The translations under genes and the position numbers were made by a program. A DNA stretch of 64,000 nt from Tridacna crocea (taxonomy: Eukaryota > Mollusca > Bivalvia > Cardiida > Cardiidae). Where the stretch lies: assembly GCA_943736015.1 (NCBI GenBank), contig OX031065.1, forward strand, positions 48,834,992 to 48,898,991. Reading direction: 5' to 3'. Positions 54,197-63,585 of this stretch are shown in pieces; position 1 is the first letter of the stretch, and each line of letters opens with the position of its first letter. The notes beneath the pieces were generated by a model. That model was given only the letters and a program-made list of their open reading frames with translations, was not told the origin of the DNA and ran no database searches.

Positions 54197-54603
54197 TGTA
54201 CTGAATATGGTGTAATCCCCAAATGAAGTAGCATGACACATACAGTTTCAAAATTCCATCAGGCTAATTTGTAGAATGACTTTCATCTTTAAAAGTAGGC
54301 AGTTTTGTTGAATGGAATATCTTCTGTACCATAGTACTCATAATGTATGTACCATATCTAATTTGGGTGCCTTTCAAAACCAACAGATTGCTTTCACCTT
54401 TGCTTAAGATTAAGATTATGGAACATGCTAATAAGATGCCTTGAAATTGTAATTATACAGGTAATTTTTTTGTGGAAATCCATATTGCTCATGTGGTGCT
54501 CAGTTGGTGCTTTGAAGGTGTGACGGTAACTAGCCAAATTGAGAAGTTATAATGTAGGCCCTTGAATACAAATTACAGAGCAGTCTCCATTTCTTTATAG
54601 GCA
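54197..54603. other. No supported gene
   Basis: Low-copy AT-rich sequence with no motif I recognise. Confidence 0.4.
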
Positions 54604-55345
54604 GGGCTCATATTCACCAACCACTCTTAAAGGTGGCCCTTCAGATTTTGGGACGAAAATCTTACAAAAATACAAAAAAATCATCCTTTCACTCCCAAAG
54701 CCTTACAAGTTTCATTCATTAAACCCCAGTAGTCGAAAACCATCCGACAACTAGGTAAATTAGATATTTATCACAGCCCAGGTCAACACTGAAGGGAAAC
54801 ACGGTCTTTTTTTATATCAGCTGCTCGCTCATTTACATACCGGAAATATACAGACGAAGCTTCAAACAGAGCATCCGAAGTTCTAGACATCATGGAAAAT
54901 AATTACATGTTTGTTATGTTATTGAATTTAATAGTCATTAGTCACGTGCAAGTCACTTAACATTCCCACAATACTTTTCTGATTTTGGCGGGAAATCTAA
55001 AAATAGCTTAAGAGGCTACGTAGCCTTTTAAAGGAATACCACCAAAAATCTTTTTCTTGGAAATTTTATGATTCTTAATTACTGATGATTTGTATTGTTT
55101 TTTCATATAAATTTCAGTGACATATATATTTTTTAATTTGGTGTGATGTGAAAATTCTAAATACCCACCTTTAAGAACGTTCTTTGTCTTATTCTTCAGA
55201 ATTTTCTACATTTGTAAGTAACAGAACTTTTGATTGGTTAAACCGAATGGTTTAGCCAATTAGAAGTTCTGTTACTTACAAATTTAGAAAATCTTGGAGA
55301 ATAAGACTAAGAATGTTCTCAAGAGCGGTTGGTGAATGCGGGCCC
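54604..55345. mobile_element. CCAAT-core foldback split by an AGGTGG element
   Basis: Outer ends 'ctcatattcaccaaccactc' and 'gcggttggtgaatgcgg' are inverted. The hairpin core 'gtaagtaacagaactt' / 'aagttctgttacttac' lies at about 55213-55280. The AGGTGG element occupies its TTAA at 54627-55174. Confidence 0.82.
54627..55174 (+). mobile_element. AGGTGG TTAA element, complete
   Basis: 548 bp from TTAA-AGGTGG to CCACCT-TTAA. Its 'gtgacatatatatttttt' is the empty site for the 6.45-kb element of the 31.6-39.0 kb stack. Confidence 0.9.
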
Positions 55346-55960
55346 AGATCAAGTTGAGTTGTGCCCATAATTAGCTTTATATCATGCATTAATCAGGATG
55401 AAAAATTAGAGAGCTGTACACTTTTTCTATTTGATGGAGAAAACCTTACATGAAAAAAAGTTCAAAGTAGTCTGTGAATATGATGAATCCAGAATAAATG
55501 CATGGTATGAAAAAGTCTACAAACTCAGTACATGCTTGAAAAAAATCTCTGGTCTGATGTATATGTGTATTTTACTATAATTATATGTACATTGTATTTC
55601 AGTCATGGCAAGTTGAATGTTACCCAAATGAAAGGTTTGATGTTCTGAAGGTACAAGAGTAGGAAAGTATTGGGGAAAAATATTAGCATTCGCCAACGGC
55701 GACAAGAAAATCGGCTGGAGGGGCCGAAAATGTCCGTCAGGGGCCCAGGTGGTGATCAAAAAAAATAGGACATTTTTCAGATTCATTAAATTTTTGGACA
55801 GAATAGTGACCAAAGTCAAGTTTCTGTCTAGTTTATTATTCCTGTTTGACAAGATTCAGGTATTTCTGAACCTAATATTGTATCATTTACAGTATTTCTT
55901 TTTTACCAGATGTTTATTTGTATTTGGCTGGTTCTCAATTACTGCATGCGCATCTCACGG
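55346..55960. other. No supported gene
   Basis: 'caacggcgacaagaaaatcgg' to 'gggcccaggtgg' (55695-55755) is GC-richer than its surroundings. The + frame 55749-56027 is Phe-rich and unrecognised. Confidence 0.35.
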
Positions 55961-55964
55961 AGAA

Positions 55965-56310
55965 TTACGGACAACTCATCCAAAGACAACTCACCCAACA
56001 GTTAGAGGTCAACTCGCCCCAAACTAAATACAACTCGCTTAAAATAAAATCGGACTCGCCCATAGATTGGGAAAACATCTCGTCCATAATTCAAATGACA
56101 ACCCACCCAAGTCTAGAAGTCATCTAAATTCTCACCCCAAACATGTCCGAACGAATTGTCTTTAGGGCAAATTGTCCTGCACTCCTTGCCGATACCATAA
56201 AGCCCCAAAAAATTAAAAATAAAATCGCCAATACCATGAAGCCAGGAAAAATTAAAAATAAAATCGGACTTGCCAATAGATTGGGAAAACATCTTGCCCA
56301 TTTTATCTTC
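55965..56310. repeat. ACAACTCGCCC-motif repeat
   Basis: 'caactcgcc', 'caactcatcc', 'caactcaccc' and 'actcgccc' recur every ~15-30 bp. Two longer blocks, 'aattaaaaataaaatcgg' plus 'agattgggaaaacatct', are duplicated (about 56035-56095 and 56205-56300). Confidence 0.7.
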
Positions 56311-56929
56311 CCCTATCACTAATCCATTCTGGTTTCGGTAAGCTGGGTCCCTGGATTTTGGGCTGGGCCCCTGGATTTTTTTGGGGCCAAGGTGGAGATT
56401 AGAGGAAAGAAGTTAGTCTTTTTCCCTGAGTATGTTGAGGAAAAGATTGTGAAAAGGCTGTGATTGTAACAGGCAGTCACTCCTTTTTTCAAATTGTTTC
56501 AAAATTTGCCCATTGTATGGGTGTGACAAGTATTGGTATGGTGATGGGCTGAACTATAGTGGGTGCTTATTACAAACTGTTTGGTACAGTAGAGTCAGGG
56601 ATAATGGTTACATTGGATACCAAACATTCCTCAGATCAGTGCTGTTGTCACTATCTTTATCTGACTAAGAGACATAAATTTGAAAACAAGTATTTAAAGA
56701 GATTTAATTCATTAATCTCTAGCTACTTAACTTTCTAATCCCACAAACCGGAAGTCCATGAAAACACCCTGACATAAATGTCATTCTTTTCTGGAGATAA
56801 AACAGGGATACAGAGTGGGTCTATCATTCTCTATTAACTTTTTCCAAATGGTAAAACTTTCTACTTATCAAAATGGAAGGTATATGCATTCAAGAAATTA
56901 TAATGGCTCTAAAAGTGAATCTTGTGTTT
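56311..56929. other. No supported gene
   Basis: 56335-56395 repeats 'gctgggtccctggattt' / 'gctgggcccctggattt'. The remainder is unremarkable. Confidence 0.4.
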
Positions 56930-57009
56930 TGAAGTATAGAAGACCATGTTGGAAAAATACAGCATTGTCTCCTTTTCCAACAAACGGTTTTCTGCCCTCC
57001 TAAAGTTAA
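56930..57009 (+). mobile_element. TPM fragment
   Basis: 'ccatgttggaaaaatacagc' and 'gtctccttttccaacaaac' with end 'aaag-TTAA'; shares TTAA with the next copy. Confidence 0.55.
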
Positions 57010-57236
57010 CCCCCTTTCCCCATAGGGCATATCTATGGTATCTCTAATTGACCCTAATTAATAGCAAGGATGAAGCCGTTTTTTATGGGTATATGACACC
57101 TTTTGATAGCATAGAAAACATTGTGACAAAAGGTGAAATTGCTCGTCACGAGCAATTTCACCTTTTGCCACAATGTTTTCCAAAAGGCTCCTACAAGCAA
57201 TGCGTAGAAATGCGTATCTATGGAGTAAAGGGTTAA
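57006..57236 (-). mobile_element. TPM-c, full length
   Basis: Palindrome 57114-57180: AAAAGGTGAAATTGCTCGT is fully matched on the other arm, with one mismatch (GACAAAA against GGCAAAA). Flanks differ from TPM-a and contain 'caagcaatgcgtagaaatgc'. Confidence 0.92.
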
Positions 57237-57331
57237 ATTCAACAACTTTTGAATCACATTTCATTTGTTGTCTGCCATTGCTTTTGATAAAAATGTGGCT
57301 TTCAGGTTGAATAATTTCAATTCAGATACAT

Positions 57332-57561
57332 TTAACCCATTGCCACACAATCCCTACTTTTGACGACCCTGAGAAAGAATCCTTTAGAAAATATTGTGGG
57401 AAAAGGAGAAAATGCTGGTAACCAGCATTTTCTCCTTCTCCCACAATGTTTTCTACCCTTCACAAAACAAATTTCAAATTTTCAGTCACTTTTATTTTGT
57501 CGTCTGCAATTGCTTTTAATTTGGACAAACCTAAAATTTTGTCGACTGGTAATAAGCTTAA
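57332..57561 (+). mobile_element. TPM-a, full length
   Basis: Near-consensus palindrome (CCTTCTCCC on one arm); right end is TGGTAATAAGC-TTAA. Confidence 0.93.
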
Positions 57562-57596
57562 CACCTCATTACTTACTTTTGCCAGCTAGATGGCCT

Positions 57597-57829
57597 TTAA
57601 CCCATTACAACACACCAGAATTTTAGACCTATCCAAATTGAAAGCACTTGCAGACGAAATTTTAAAGTGGCTGAAATGGTGCAATCTTGCTTTGATAGGG
57701 TAGAAAACTTTGTGGGAAAAGGAGAAAATGCTGGTTAGTGATTACCAGCATTTTCTCCTTTTCCCACAATGTTTTCCGAAGGCTTCCTCCTCAGGGGCAT
57801 TAAGTCGTCATTGTGTTGTAAGGGGTTTA
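57597..57829 (-). mobile_element. TPM-a with a real loop
   Basis: Palindrome 57703-57776 carries a 7-bp insertion at its centre ('ctggttagtgattaccag'), turning it into a spaced hairpin. Confidence 0.9.
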
Positions 57830-57841
57830 CTCAAAGAAAGA

Positions 57842-58062
57842 GTAACTCTTTACCAGGTAACAAGGTTTTACTGTTCCAAATTGAAAGAATAAGCTGATGA
57901 CAAAATTAAAGAGACTCAAAAATTGAAACTTGCATGTTTAGGGAAGGTTAGAAAACATTGTGGGCTAAGGAGAAAATGCCATTCCCTCCTTTTCCCACAA
58001 TATTTTCTGAAGGCCTCTTTCCCAGAGTTGTTAAAGCCAGGGATTGTTTGGTAAAGAGTTCA
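57842..58062 (-). mobile_element. TPM, tip deleted
   Basis: 'gctaaggagaaaatgccatt' joins 'ccctccttttcccac'; the tip is missing. Confidence 0.78.
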
Positions 58063-58364
58063 GAGGTCAGTATGACTCAAAGCAAATATCACTAAGATGT
58101 CATGTAAACCATAAATTTTTGAGTTTTATCACAACTTAATTAAAGACTACAAGGGTAATATTGAATAGACAAACAATATGCCAAGGGCAGTTTAGCACCT
58201 TGTTGAGTAATTGAAGAATATAATTACAGTAATTATTGAAATTTCCCATAAGCAAACTTTATCTCTTCCTTCATAAATCAGCTTTACCCAATGACCAAAT
58301 TGAAAGCATTTACTGATGATATTTGTACTGATTATACATGTATTGCTTGATTGAATTTGTGTTT
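58063..58364. other. No supported gene
   Basis: AT-rich; 58285-58320 ('ccaaattgaaagcatttactg') is a possible TPM trace. Confidence 0.4.
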
Positions 58365-58492
58365 ATTTATCATCACCACCAGTTTCACATATGGGCAATG
58401 CCACCTTAGATGGCCAGCCGAGGGGATCGAACCCACACCCTCATGATCTTGAGTCCTACACTGTACCAACTGAGTTATGCAGGCTGGTTGTA
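58365..58492 (-). mobile_element. tRNA-derived SINE, CCAGCC family, shortened
   Basis: The minus-strand head CCAGCCTGCATAACTCAGTT continues to GGGTTCGATCCCC and GGCTGG, so box B is perfect and a CCAGCC/GGCTGG stem is retained. Most of the body is deleted. It is a SINE head, not a functional tRNA: it lies in the SINE context with the shared 'gtgtttatttatcatcac' tail. Confidence 0.82.
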
Positions 58493-58504
58493 TTGATTAC
58501 AGAT

Positions 58505-58940
58505 TGAATTTGTGTTTATTTATCATCACAACAGGTTTCCCATATGGGCGACGCCCTCCTGACGGCTGTTAGTATTGTTACGGAGGATAGTGCAGATACA
58601 GGACGAAACCCATCCTAAGTTTCGCCTGGTTCTCTAACGAGCTTGGTGTATAGCACTGTCACACAGGACCTTGGTTTAACCCATTACCACACAATCCCTA
58701 ATTTTGACACCCCTGAGAAAAAAGCCTTTAGGAAACATTGTGGGAAAAGGAGAAAATGCTGGTAACCAGCATTTTCTCCTTTTCTCACAATGTTTTCTAC
58801 CCTTCATAAAACAAATTTCAAATTTTCAGTCACTTTTATTTTGTCGTCGGCAAATGCTTTCGATTCCGACAAACCTAAAATTTTGTCGTTTGGTAATAAG
58901 TTAACATCTCATCCAAAAGACTATTAGAATTTTAGATGAC
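58505..58940 (-). mobile_element. SINE, CCAGCC family, split by a TPM
   Basis: 58505-58678 and 58905-58940 match the body of the 30213 SINE ('cacaggaccttggtttaac' and 'atctcatccaaaagactatt'). The head is lost. Confidence 0.8.
58676..58904 (+). mobile_element. TPM-a, full length, with a known empty site
   Basis: Inserted at the TTAA that is uninterrupted in the SINE at 30380 ('cggttTAActtctcatcc'), giving a second demonstration of TTAA duplication. Confidence 0.95.
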
Positions 58941-59078
58941 CAGGATTTTCTACTTTTCCCATAATGCTTTCTCCCCCATCAGAGATCATCACTTCATTTG
59001 TACCACTTGAGGATTTTTTTGCCTGCATATTCTTCCAATCCGAAAGCCTTTAAAATTTGTTCCTTATGAAAGTGTTAA
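58940..59078 (+). mobile_element. TPM, right half only
   Basis: Starts inside the right arm ('gattttctacttttccc') and ends GAAAGTG-TTAA, shared with the next copy. Confidence 0.7.
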
Positions 59079-59300
59079 CTATTTACCACACAACAAAAAT
59101 ATAGACTTGTCCAAATTGAAAGCATTTGCAGACGACGAAATAAACATAACTCAAATATTGAAATTTGTTTCCTGCAGGGTAGAAAACATTGTGGGAAAGA
59201 GAGAAAATGCTGGTTACCAGTATTTTCTCCTTTTCCCACGTTTTCAAAAGCTTCCCCTTTCAGGGCATTATAAGTCATCAATGAGTGGTAAAGGGTTTAA
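59075..59300 (-). mobile_element. TPM-a, right arm shortened
   Basis: The right arm base reads 'ttttcccacgttttc', a 4-bp loss. Confidence 0.87.
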
Positions 59301-59471
59301 CTAAGCAATTAGTCACAATACATGACTGTGGATTCATAAAGAAAGAAATGGTCTTTGGATATTTTTACGAACAAAGTCTGTTACAGACATTTTTACGAAC
59401 AAAGTCCCGTAACAAAGAAACAAATAGATGCATAGCTCAAATATAATCAGCATCTGGTGGGATTAGAACCC

Positions 59472-59700
59472 TTAACCCATTACCACACAATCCCTACTTT
59501 TGACACCCCTGAGAAAGAAGCCTTTTGAAAACACTGTAGGAAAAGGAGAAAATGCTGGTAACCAGCATTTTCTCCTTTTCCCACACTGTTTTCTACCCTT
59601 GCCAGAACCAATTCCAATTTTTCAGTCACCTTTATATTGTCGTCCGCAAATGCTTTCATTTTGAACCAGTCTAAAATGATGTTGTGTGGTAAAGAGTTAA
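59472..59700 (+). mobile_element. TPM-a, full length
   Basis: Palindrome 59527-59593; the arm bases ACACTGTAGG and CCCACACTG are not matched, so this copy is drifting. Confidence 0.92.
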
Positions 59701-60021
59701 AGGGACAAATAACCTCATTTTTTAGGAATTAAAAGACCAATGCCATAACCATTGAGCCAAAGGGATATCTTTCTGACGAAGTTGTCAGGTATTGTATTTA
59801 AATCGAGATGAAGGTATGCACTAAGAAGTGGTCTCCCGTAACAACATGTAGAAAATTTATAAATAGCCATTATCATTTTAAACTATACTAGGATGAAAAG
59901 GAAATGCAGGGTAACCTTTCAAGGTAGTTTAGAGGTGTATAACTTGATTGAGAATTCTAAATTAATGATTTTATGTTTACCATTGATCAGTTTTGAATAT
60001 TTTGACAAAATTTCATTCCAG
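59701..60021 (-). other. tRNA-like SINE trace, otherwise nothing seen
   Basis: 59735-59775 read on the minus strand gives 'CCTTTGGCTCAATGGTTATGG', a box A-like head without a clear box B. The remainder is low-copy. Confidence 0.35.
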
Positions 60022-60096
60022 TGTGGCCAAAAGGAAATGAGAAATGGATTCTTATTGACAGTTGCCCCTCCTCAGTGGAAAGGAAGTAGTAACTGA
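60022..60096 (+). CDS. Candidate terminal exon, unidentified
   Basis: Acceptor-like 'aaatttcattccag' precedes two al­ternative open frames: WPKGNEKWILIDSCPSSVER ending TAG at 60089, or CGQKEMRNGFLLTVAPPQWK ending TGA at 60096. Both are compositionally protein-like, and I cannot choose between them. No upstream exon is identified. Confidence 0.22.
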   Translation, partial: CGQKEMRNGFLLTVAPPQWKGSSN

Positions 60097-60320
60097 CAGC
60101 ATATGTACACTCAAAGCTTGTTCAATATCTGGTATGGTACCCTGTGTTTCTTTTTCGTCCTAATATATGTCGGTACTTACATTGATGAGGTATCTAACTT
60201 GTCGACCTCCATTACTGCAGCTTATGAAGTTCTGTTGATTTTAATTATCTGAAACATTTAAAAAAAAGTTCACAGAATTTTAACAACTCTTTCCTTACTA
60301 TAGATAACACAGGATCCTTT
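60097..60320. other. No feature seen
   Basis: Low-copy AT-rich sequence. Confidence 0.4.
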
Positions 60321-60391
60321 AGTGGACAGTGTAGATCAAGATCATACTACACAGAATGTTCAGTCTGATCTCTGATCTACTCTGTCCACTC
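60321..60391. mobile_element. GATCAGACTG foldback element
   Basis: 'agtggacagtgtagatcaag' pairs with 'ctgatctactctgtccact' around a centre containing 'cagaatgttcagtctgatc'. Confidence 0.68.
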
Positions 60392-60492
60392 TTCTGGATT
60401 ATGACCAAACTGTCTTATAATCTTGCTGTGGAAGTGTATTTGCTGCCATTGAAAACACCTAGTTTATTTATTTGGTAGTGAAAGACTTGAAG

Positions 60493-60900
60493 ATTAACTC
60501 CTTTTTGCACAATTTTACCCTCATCCAAATTCAAACCATATACAGATGACAAGTTAACCCTTTCCAAAACGACAAAATTTTGGACCGGTCCAAAGTGAAA
60601 GCACTTGAGGACGACAAAACAAACATAACACAAAAATTGAAATTTACTTCCAGCAGGGTAGAAAACATTGTGGGAAAAGGAGAAAATGCTGGTTACCAGC
60701 ATTTTCTCCTTTTTCCACAATGTTTTCAAAAGGCTTCCATCTCAGGGTCGTAAAAACCAGGGATTGTTTGGTAAAGGTTTAAAGGGAGCTACAGGAACAA
60801 AATTTGTTTTTGATAGGGCAGATGATTTTTTAGGAAAAGAAGAAACTGGTAGTTACCATCATTTTCTCCTTTTCCCACACTGTTTTCAAAAGTCTTATCT
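60493..60900 (-). mobile_element. TPM interrupted by another TPM
   Basis: 60493-60557 (left end, 'cagatgacaagTTAA') and 60779-60900 ('ttgatagggcag', 'agttaccatcattttctcc') are one copy split at a TTAA in its long flank. Confidence 0.72.
60554..60782 (-). mobile_element. TPM-a, full length, nested
   Basis: Palindrome 60661-60727 with a single unmatched base (CTTTTTCCAC against GTGGGAAAAG). Host TTAA duplicated at both ends. Confidence 0.92.
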
Positions 60901-61060
60901 CTTTACCAGATGTCAAAATTTGTGTTTCATCCATGATAAAAGCAAGTGCAGACAACAGGTCGGAAATGGCTCACATGACTGTTTTTGTGTAGTAAAATAC
61001 ATTGCAGCAAAAGGAGAAGCTGCTCATGATAAGCAGTTACTCCTTTTCCAGTACCGGTAC
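60896..61060 (-). mobile_element. TPM, variant palindrome
   Basis: The arms read 'gcagcaaaaggagaagctgc' and 'agcagttactccttttcc', a tip unlike types a-c; ends are decayed. Confidence 0.6.
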
Positions 61061-61065
61061 ATCTT

Positions 61066-61249
61066 TAGCTCATTACCACACCACAAAATTTTAGGTTTGT
61101 CCAAATCAAAAACATTTGCAGAAAACAAAATAAAAGTGATTGAAAATTTTAAATTTGTTTTCTGAAGGGTAGCTCCTTTTTGTACAATGTTTTCTAAAGG
61201 TTTCTTTCTCGAGGTCCTCAAAAGTAGGGATTGTGTAGTAATGGGTTAA
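61066..61249 (-). mobile_element. TPM without palindrome tip
   Basis: 'ctgaagggtag' joins 'ctcctttttgtacaatg'; the left arm is deleted. It ends TAGTAATGGG-TTAA. Confidence 0.78.
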
Positions 61250-61307
61250 AGGACAAATATAGAAAAAACAGCTGTAAGGTTTTTTATTACAGATTAATTA
61301 TTTGTTG

Positions 61308-61410
61308 GTTGGTTGATTGTATTTGGGTTTAACGCCACTTTAACAGCTATGGTCATATCATGGTGGTCAGTGACACACATGTGTTTCCTGGCTTTCTCGC
61401 ACCAGTACAA
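61308..61410 (-). mobile_element. SINE fragment, 27046 family
   Basis: 'tttgggtttaacgccacttt', 'catatcatggtggtcagtga' and 'tgtttcctggctttctc' are the 3' half of the family on the minus strand. Confidence 0.75.
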
Positions 61411-61414
61411 ACAC

Positions 61415-61620
61415 AACTGTGTTTAATGCCATTTTCAACATTATTCCAGCTATATCGCAGCAGTCAGTGCACTTATCTCTGATTGTCAGGGAGCTTTTTA
61501 CCAGTATTCCGCACAGTATTCTCTCCAACTCACTGGCTGCTTTCCCAAATACATGTAACCTTCGCTGAAACAATGATCAGCAGTCAGAGAGGACTGAATT
61601 TGGTTGCAATGACCAACATC
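61415..61620 (-). mobile_element. Second SINE-like fragment
   Basis: 'aatgccattttcaacattat' and 'atatcgcagcagtcagtg' resemble the tail of a distinct dispersed element, directly abutting the previous fragment. Confidence 0.5.
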
Positions 61621-61627
61621 AATCCTC

Positions 61628-61855
61628 TTAACCCATTACCACACAATCCCTACTTTTGACAACCCTGAGAAAGAAGCCTTCAGAAAACATAGTGGGAAAA
61701 GGAGAAAATGCTGGTAACCAGCATTTTCTCCTTTTCCCATTATTTTTTCTACCACTTACAAAACAATTTTTAAATTTTCAATACTTCTATTTTGTTGTCT
61801 GAAAATGCTTTCGATTTGGACAGACCTAAAATTTTACTGTTTGGTAAAGAGTTAA
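61628..61855 (+). mobile_element. TPM-a, full length
   Basis: Palindrome 61683-61749; the right arm base has drifted ('cccattattttttc'). Confidence 0.92.
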
Positions 61856-61857
61856 GG

Positions 61858-61940
61858 AAATTGGCAAAACTGGGGATTGAACTAGAGATACCCTGTTCTC
61901 AAGTCATGTATGCTCCCCACTAAGCAACAGGGGGCTTGGC
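61858..61940 (-). mobile_element. tRNA-like SINE head
   Basis: The minus strand reads 'CTGTTGCTTAGTGGGGAGC' (box A-like) and 'CTAGTTCAATCCCC' (box B-like). No long body is visible. Confidence 0.5.
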
Positions 61941-62257
61941 TACTTTTTTTTTTTGTCAGAAAGGAAGTCTAAATATATATATAATCAAAATGTGAACATA
62001 CCTCAACCTGAAGAAAATTCACCATGCACTTATAAAACAAAAACAAACTGCGAAATGAATTTAAAGAGAAAAAGATACTATTGACGCATGAACAACAAAG
62101 TAAAAAAAAAAGGACAGACAGTAAGTAGACCTGAATATAAATGAGCCATTTTAACCCTTGTCCTTCTGAATGAAAGAAATTAAACTTTCAAGCGAATAGT
62201 AAAAGCCTAAATTTTGCTGTTTGAAAGGTATTTATGGAGGAAAGTCATGTCTTTGTT
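61941..62257. other. No feature seen
   Basis: AT-rich sequence with an A-run near 62105. Confidence 0.4.
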
Positions 62258-62322
62258 GGACAGTGCAGATCAAAGATCAGACTGCACATTCTGTGAAGTC
62301 TGATCTTGATCAACACTGTCCC
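62258..62322. mobile_element. GATCAGACTG foldback element, best copy
   Basis: 'ggacagtgcagatcaaagat' pairs with 'cttgatcaacactgtcc'; inner stem 'cagactgcac' / 'gtgaagtctg'. Confidence 0.75.
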
Positions 62323-62422
62323 AAAAAGGTTAGTGAGTCATGCTTAACAGCCTAAGGGTTAAAAAAACCCATTTCAACAGTTAATAATAGTTTAGACTGG
62401 GTTAAAATTATGGGAACTTTAG

Positions 62423-62666
62423 TTAACCCTTTACCCAACAACCCATTACCAAACGACAATATTTTAGACTGGTCCAAATTGAAAGCATTTGCAGACGACA
62501 AAATAAAAGTGACTGAAAATTTGAAATTTGTTTTGTGAATGGTAGAAAACATTGTGGGAAAAGGAGAAAATGCTGGTTACCAGCATTTTCTCCTTTTCCC
62601 ACAATGTTTTCTGAAGGCTTCTTTCTCTGGGGTGTCAAAAGTAGGGATTGTGTGGTAATGGGTTAA
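62423..62666 (-). mobile_element. TPM-a, full length
   Basis: Palindrome 62545-62611 is perfect. The left terminus is duplicated ('aaccctttacccaacaac' precedes 'ccattaccaaacg'). It shares TTAA with the next copy. Confidence 0.93.
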
Positions 62667-62857
62667 GGCATTTCTATGGTATCTCTAACTGACCGTAAAT
62701 AGCAATAAGGATGAAGGTGTTTCTTATGTGTATATGACATTTTTTGATAGCAAGGTGAAATTTTTCATCACGAGCAATTTCACCTTTTGCCACAATGTTT
62801 TCCAAAGGCTTGTACAAGCAATGCGTAGAAATGAGTATCTATGAAGTAAAGGGTTTA
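62663..62857 (-). mobile_element. TPM-c, left arm mostly deleted
   Basis: 'gatagcaaggtgaaattttt' leads to 'catcacgagcaatttcacc'; the rest matches the 57006 copy. Confidence 0.8.
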
Positions 62858-63072
62858 CACTTTACTGTACCACATAACAATATTTTAGACTGGTTCAAAT
62901 TGAATGCACTTGCAGATGATGATTTCAATTTGAATCAGATGATTGTTTTAAACAAAAAATTGTGGGAAAAGGAGAACATACTGGTTACCAGCATTTTCTA
63001 CTTTTCCCACAATGTTTTCAAATGTCCAAATCCACAGGGTTGTTAAAACTCCTGCTTACGTGGTAAAGGGTC
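62853..63072 (-). mobile_element. TPM-a, ends decayed
   Basis: Left arm 'attgtgggaaaaggagaac', tip 'actggttaccagcat'; right end 'acgtggtaaagggtcgag'. Confidence 0.78.
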
Positions 63073-63230
63073 GAGACATTTTACCACATAATCCCAAGTT
63101 TTAATAACCCTAAGGAAGAAAACTTTTGAAAACACTGTGGGAAAAGAAGAAGGTACTGGATACCTGTATAATATTAGTTTCCCATTTTCCACAATAAAAA
63201 CCAGTCCGTCTGGTGAGAGAGTAACACAGT
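63068..63230 (+). mobile_element. TPM, decayed
   Basis: Short flank 'ataatcccaagttttaata' and left arm are present; the right arm is broken and the end is 'ggtgagagagtaac'. Confidence 0.6.
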
Positions 63231-63264
63231 ATTTCTAGCAGATGCTTCTTTTTCTTGCCCTTGG

Positions 63265-63350
63265 TAGACTAATATTGAAAATGTTGTGATAAGTGATGAA
63301 ATTGCTCACAACCCCTTTTTCTCCTTTTATCACAATGTTTTTGTGTGAAT
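63265..63350. mobile_element. TPM-c-like fragment
   Basis: 'aatgttgtgataagtgatga' and 'cttttatcacaatgttt' pair: GTGATAA / TTATCAC is matched on both arms although it differs from all other copies. Confidence 0.55.
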
Positions 63351-63357
63351 TTCTGTA

Positions 63358-63575
63358 TTAAACCTCAAAATTTCAGGTTTGTCCAAATCGAAAGCATTTG
63401 CAGACAACAAAATAAAAGTGACTGAAAATTTGATTTTTTTTTGTAAAGGATGGAAAACATTGTGGGCAAAAGGAGAAAATGCTGGTTGCCAGCATTTTCT
63501 CCTTTTCCCACAATGTTTTCTAAAGGCCTCTTTCTCAGGGTCGTCAAATGTAGGGATTGTGTGGTAATGGGTTAA
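63358..63575 (-). mobile_element. TPM-a, full length
   Basis: Palindrome 63453-63520 with one inserted C in the left arm (GGGCAAAAGG). Confidence 0.9.
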
Positions 63576-63585
63576 CTCTTTACTA

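Noticed and set aside
58408..58490. Apparent tRNA gene on the minus strand
   Set aside because: Good boxes A and B and an acceptor-like stem, but the same head occurs in the complete SINE at 30213 and it is followed by the shared SINE tail.
60668..61165. Plus-strand open frame of 165 codons
   Set aside because: It runs through the palindrome and flanks of several TPM copies; the same peptide pieces recur at dozens of other TPM copies.
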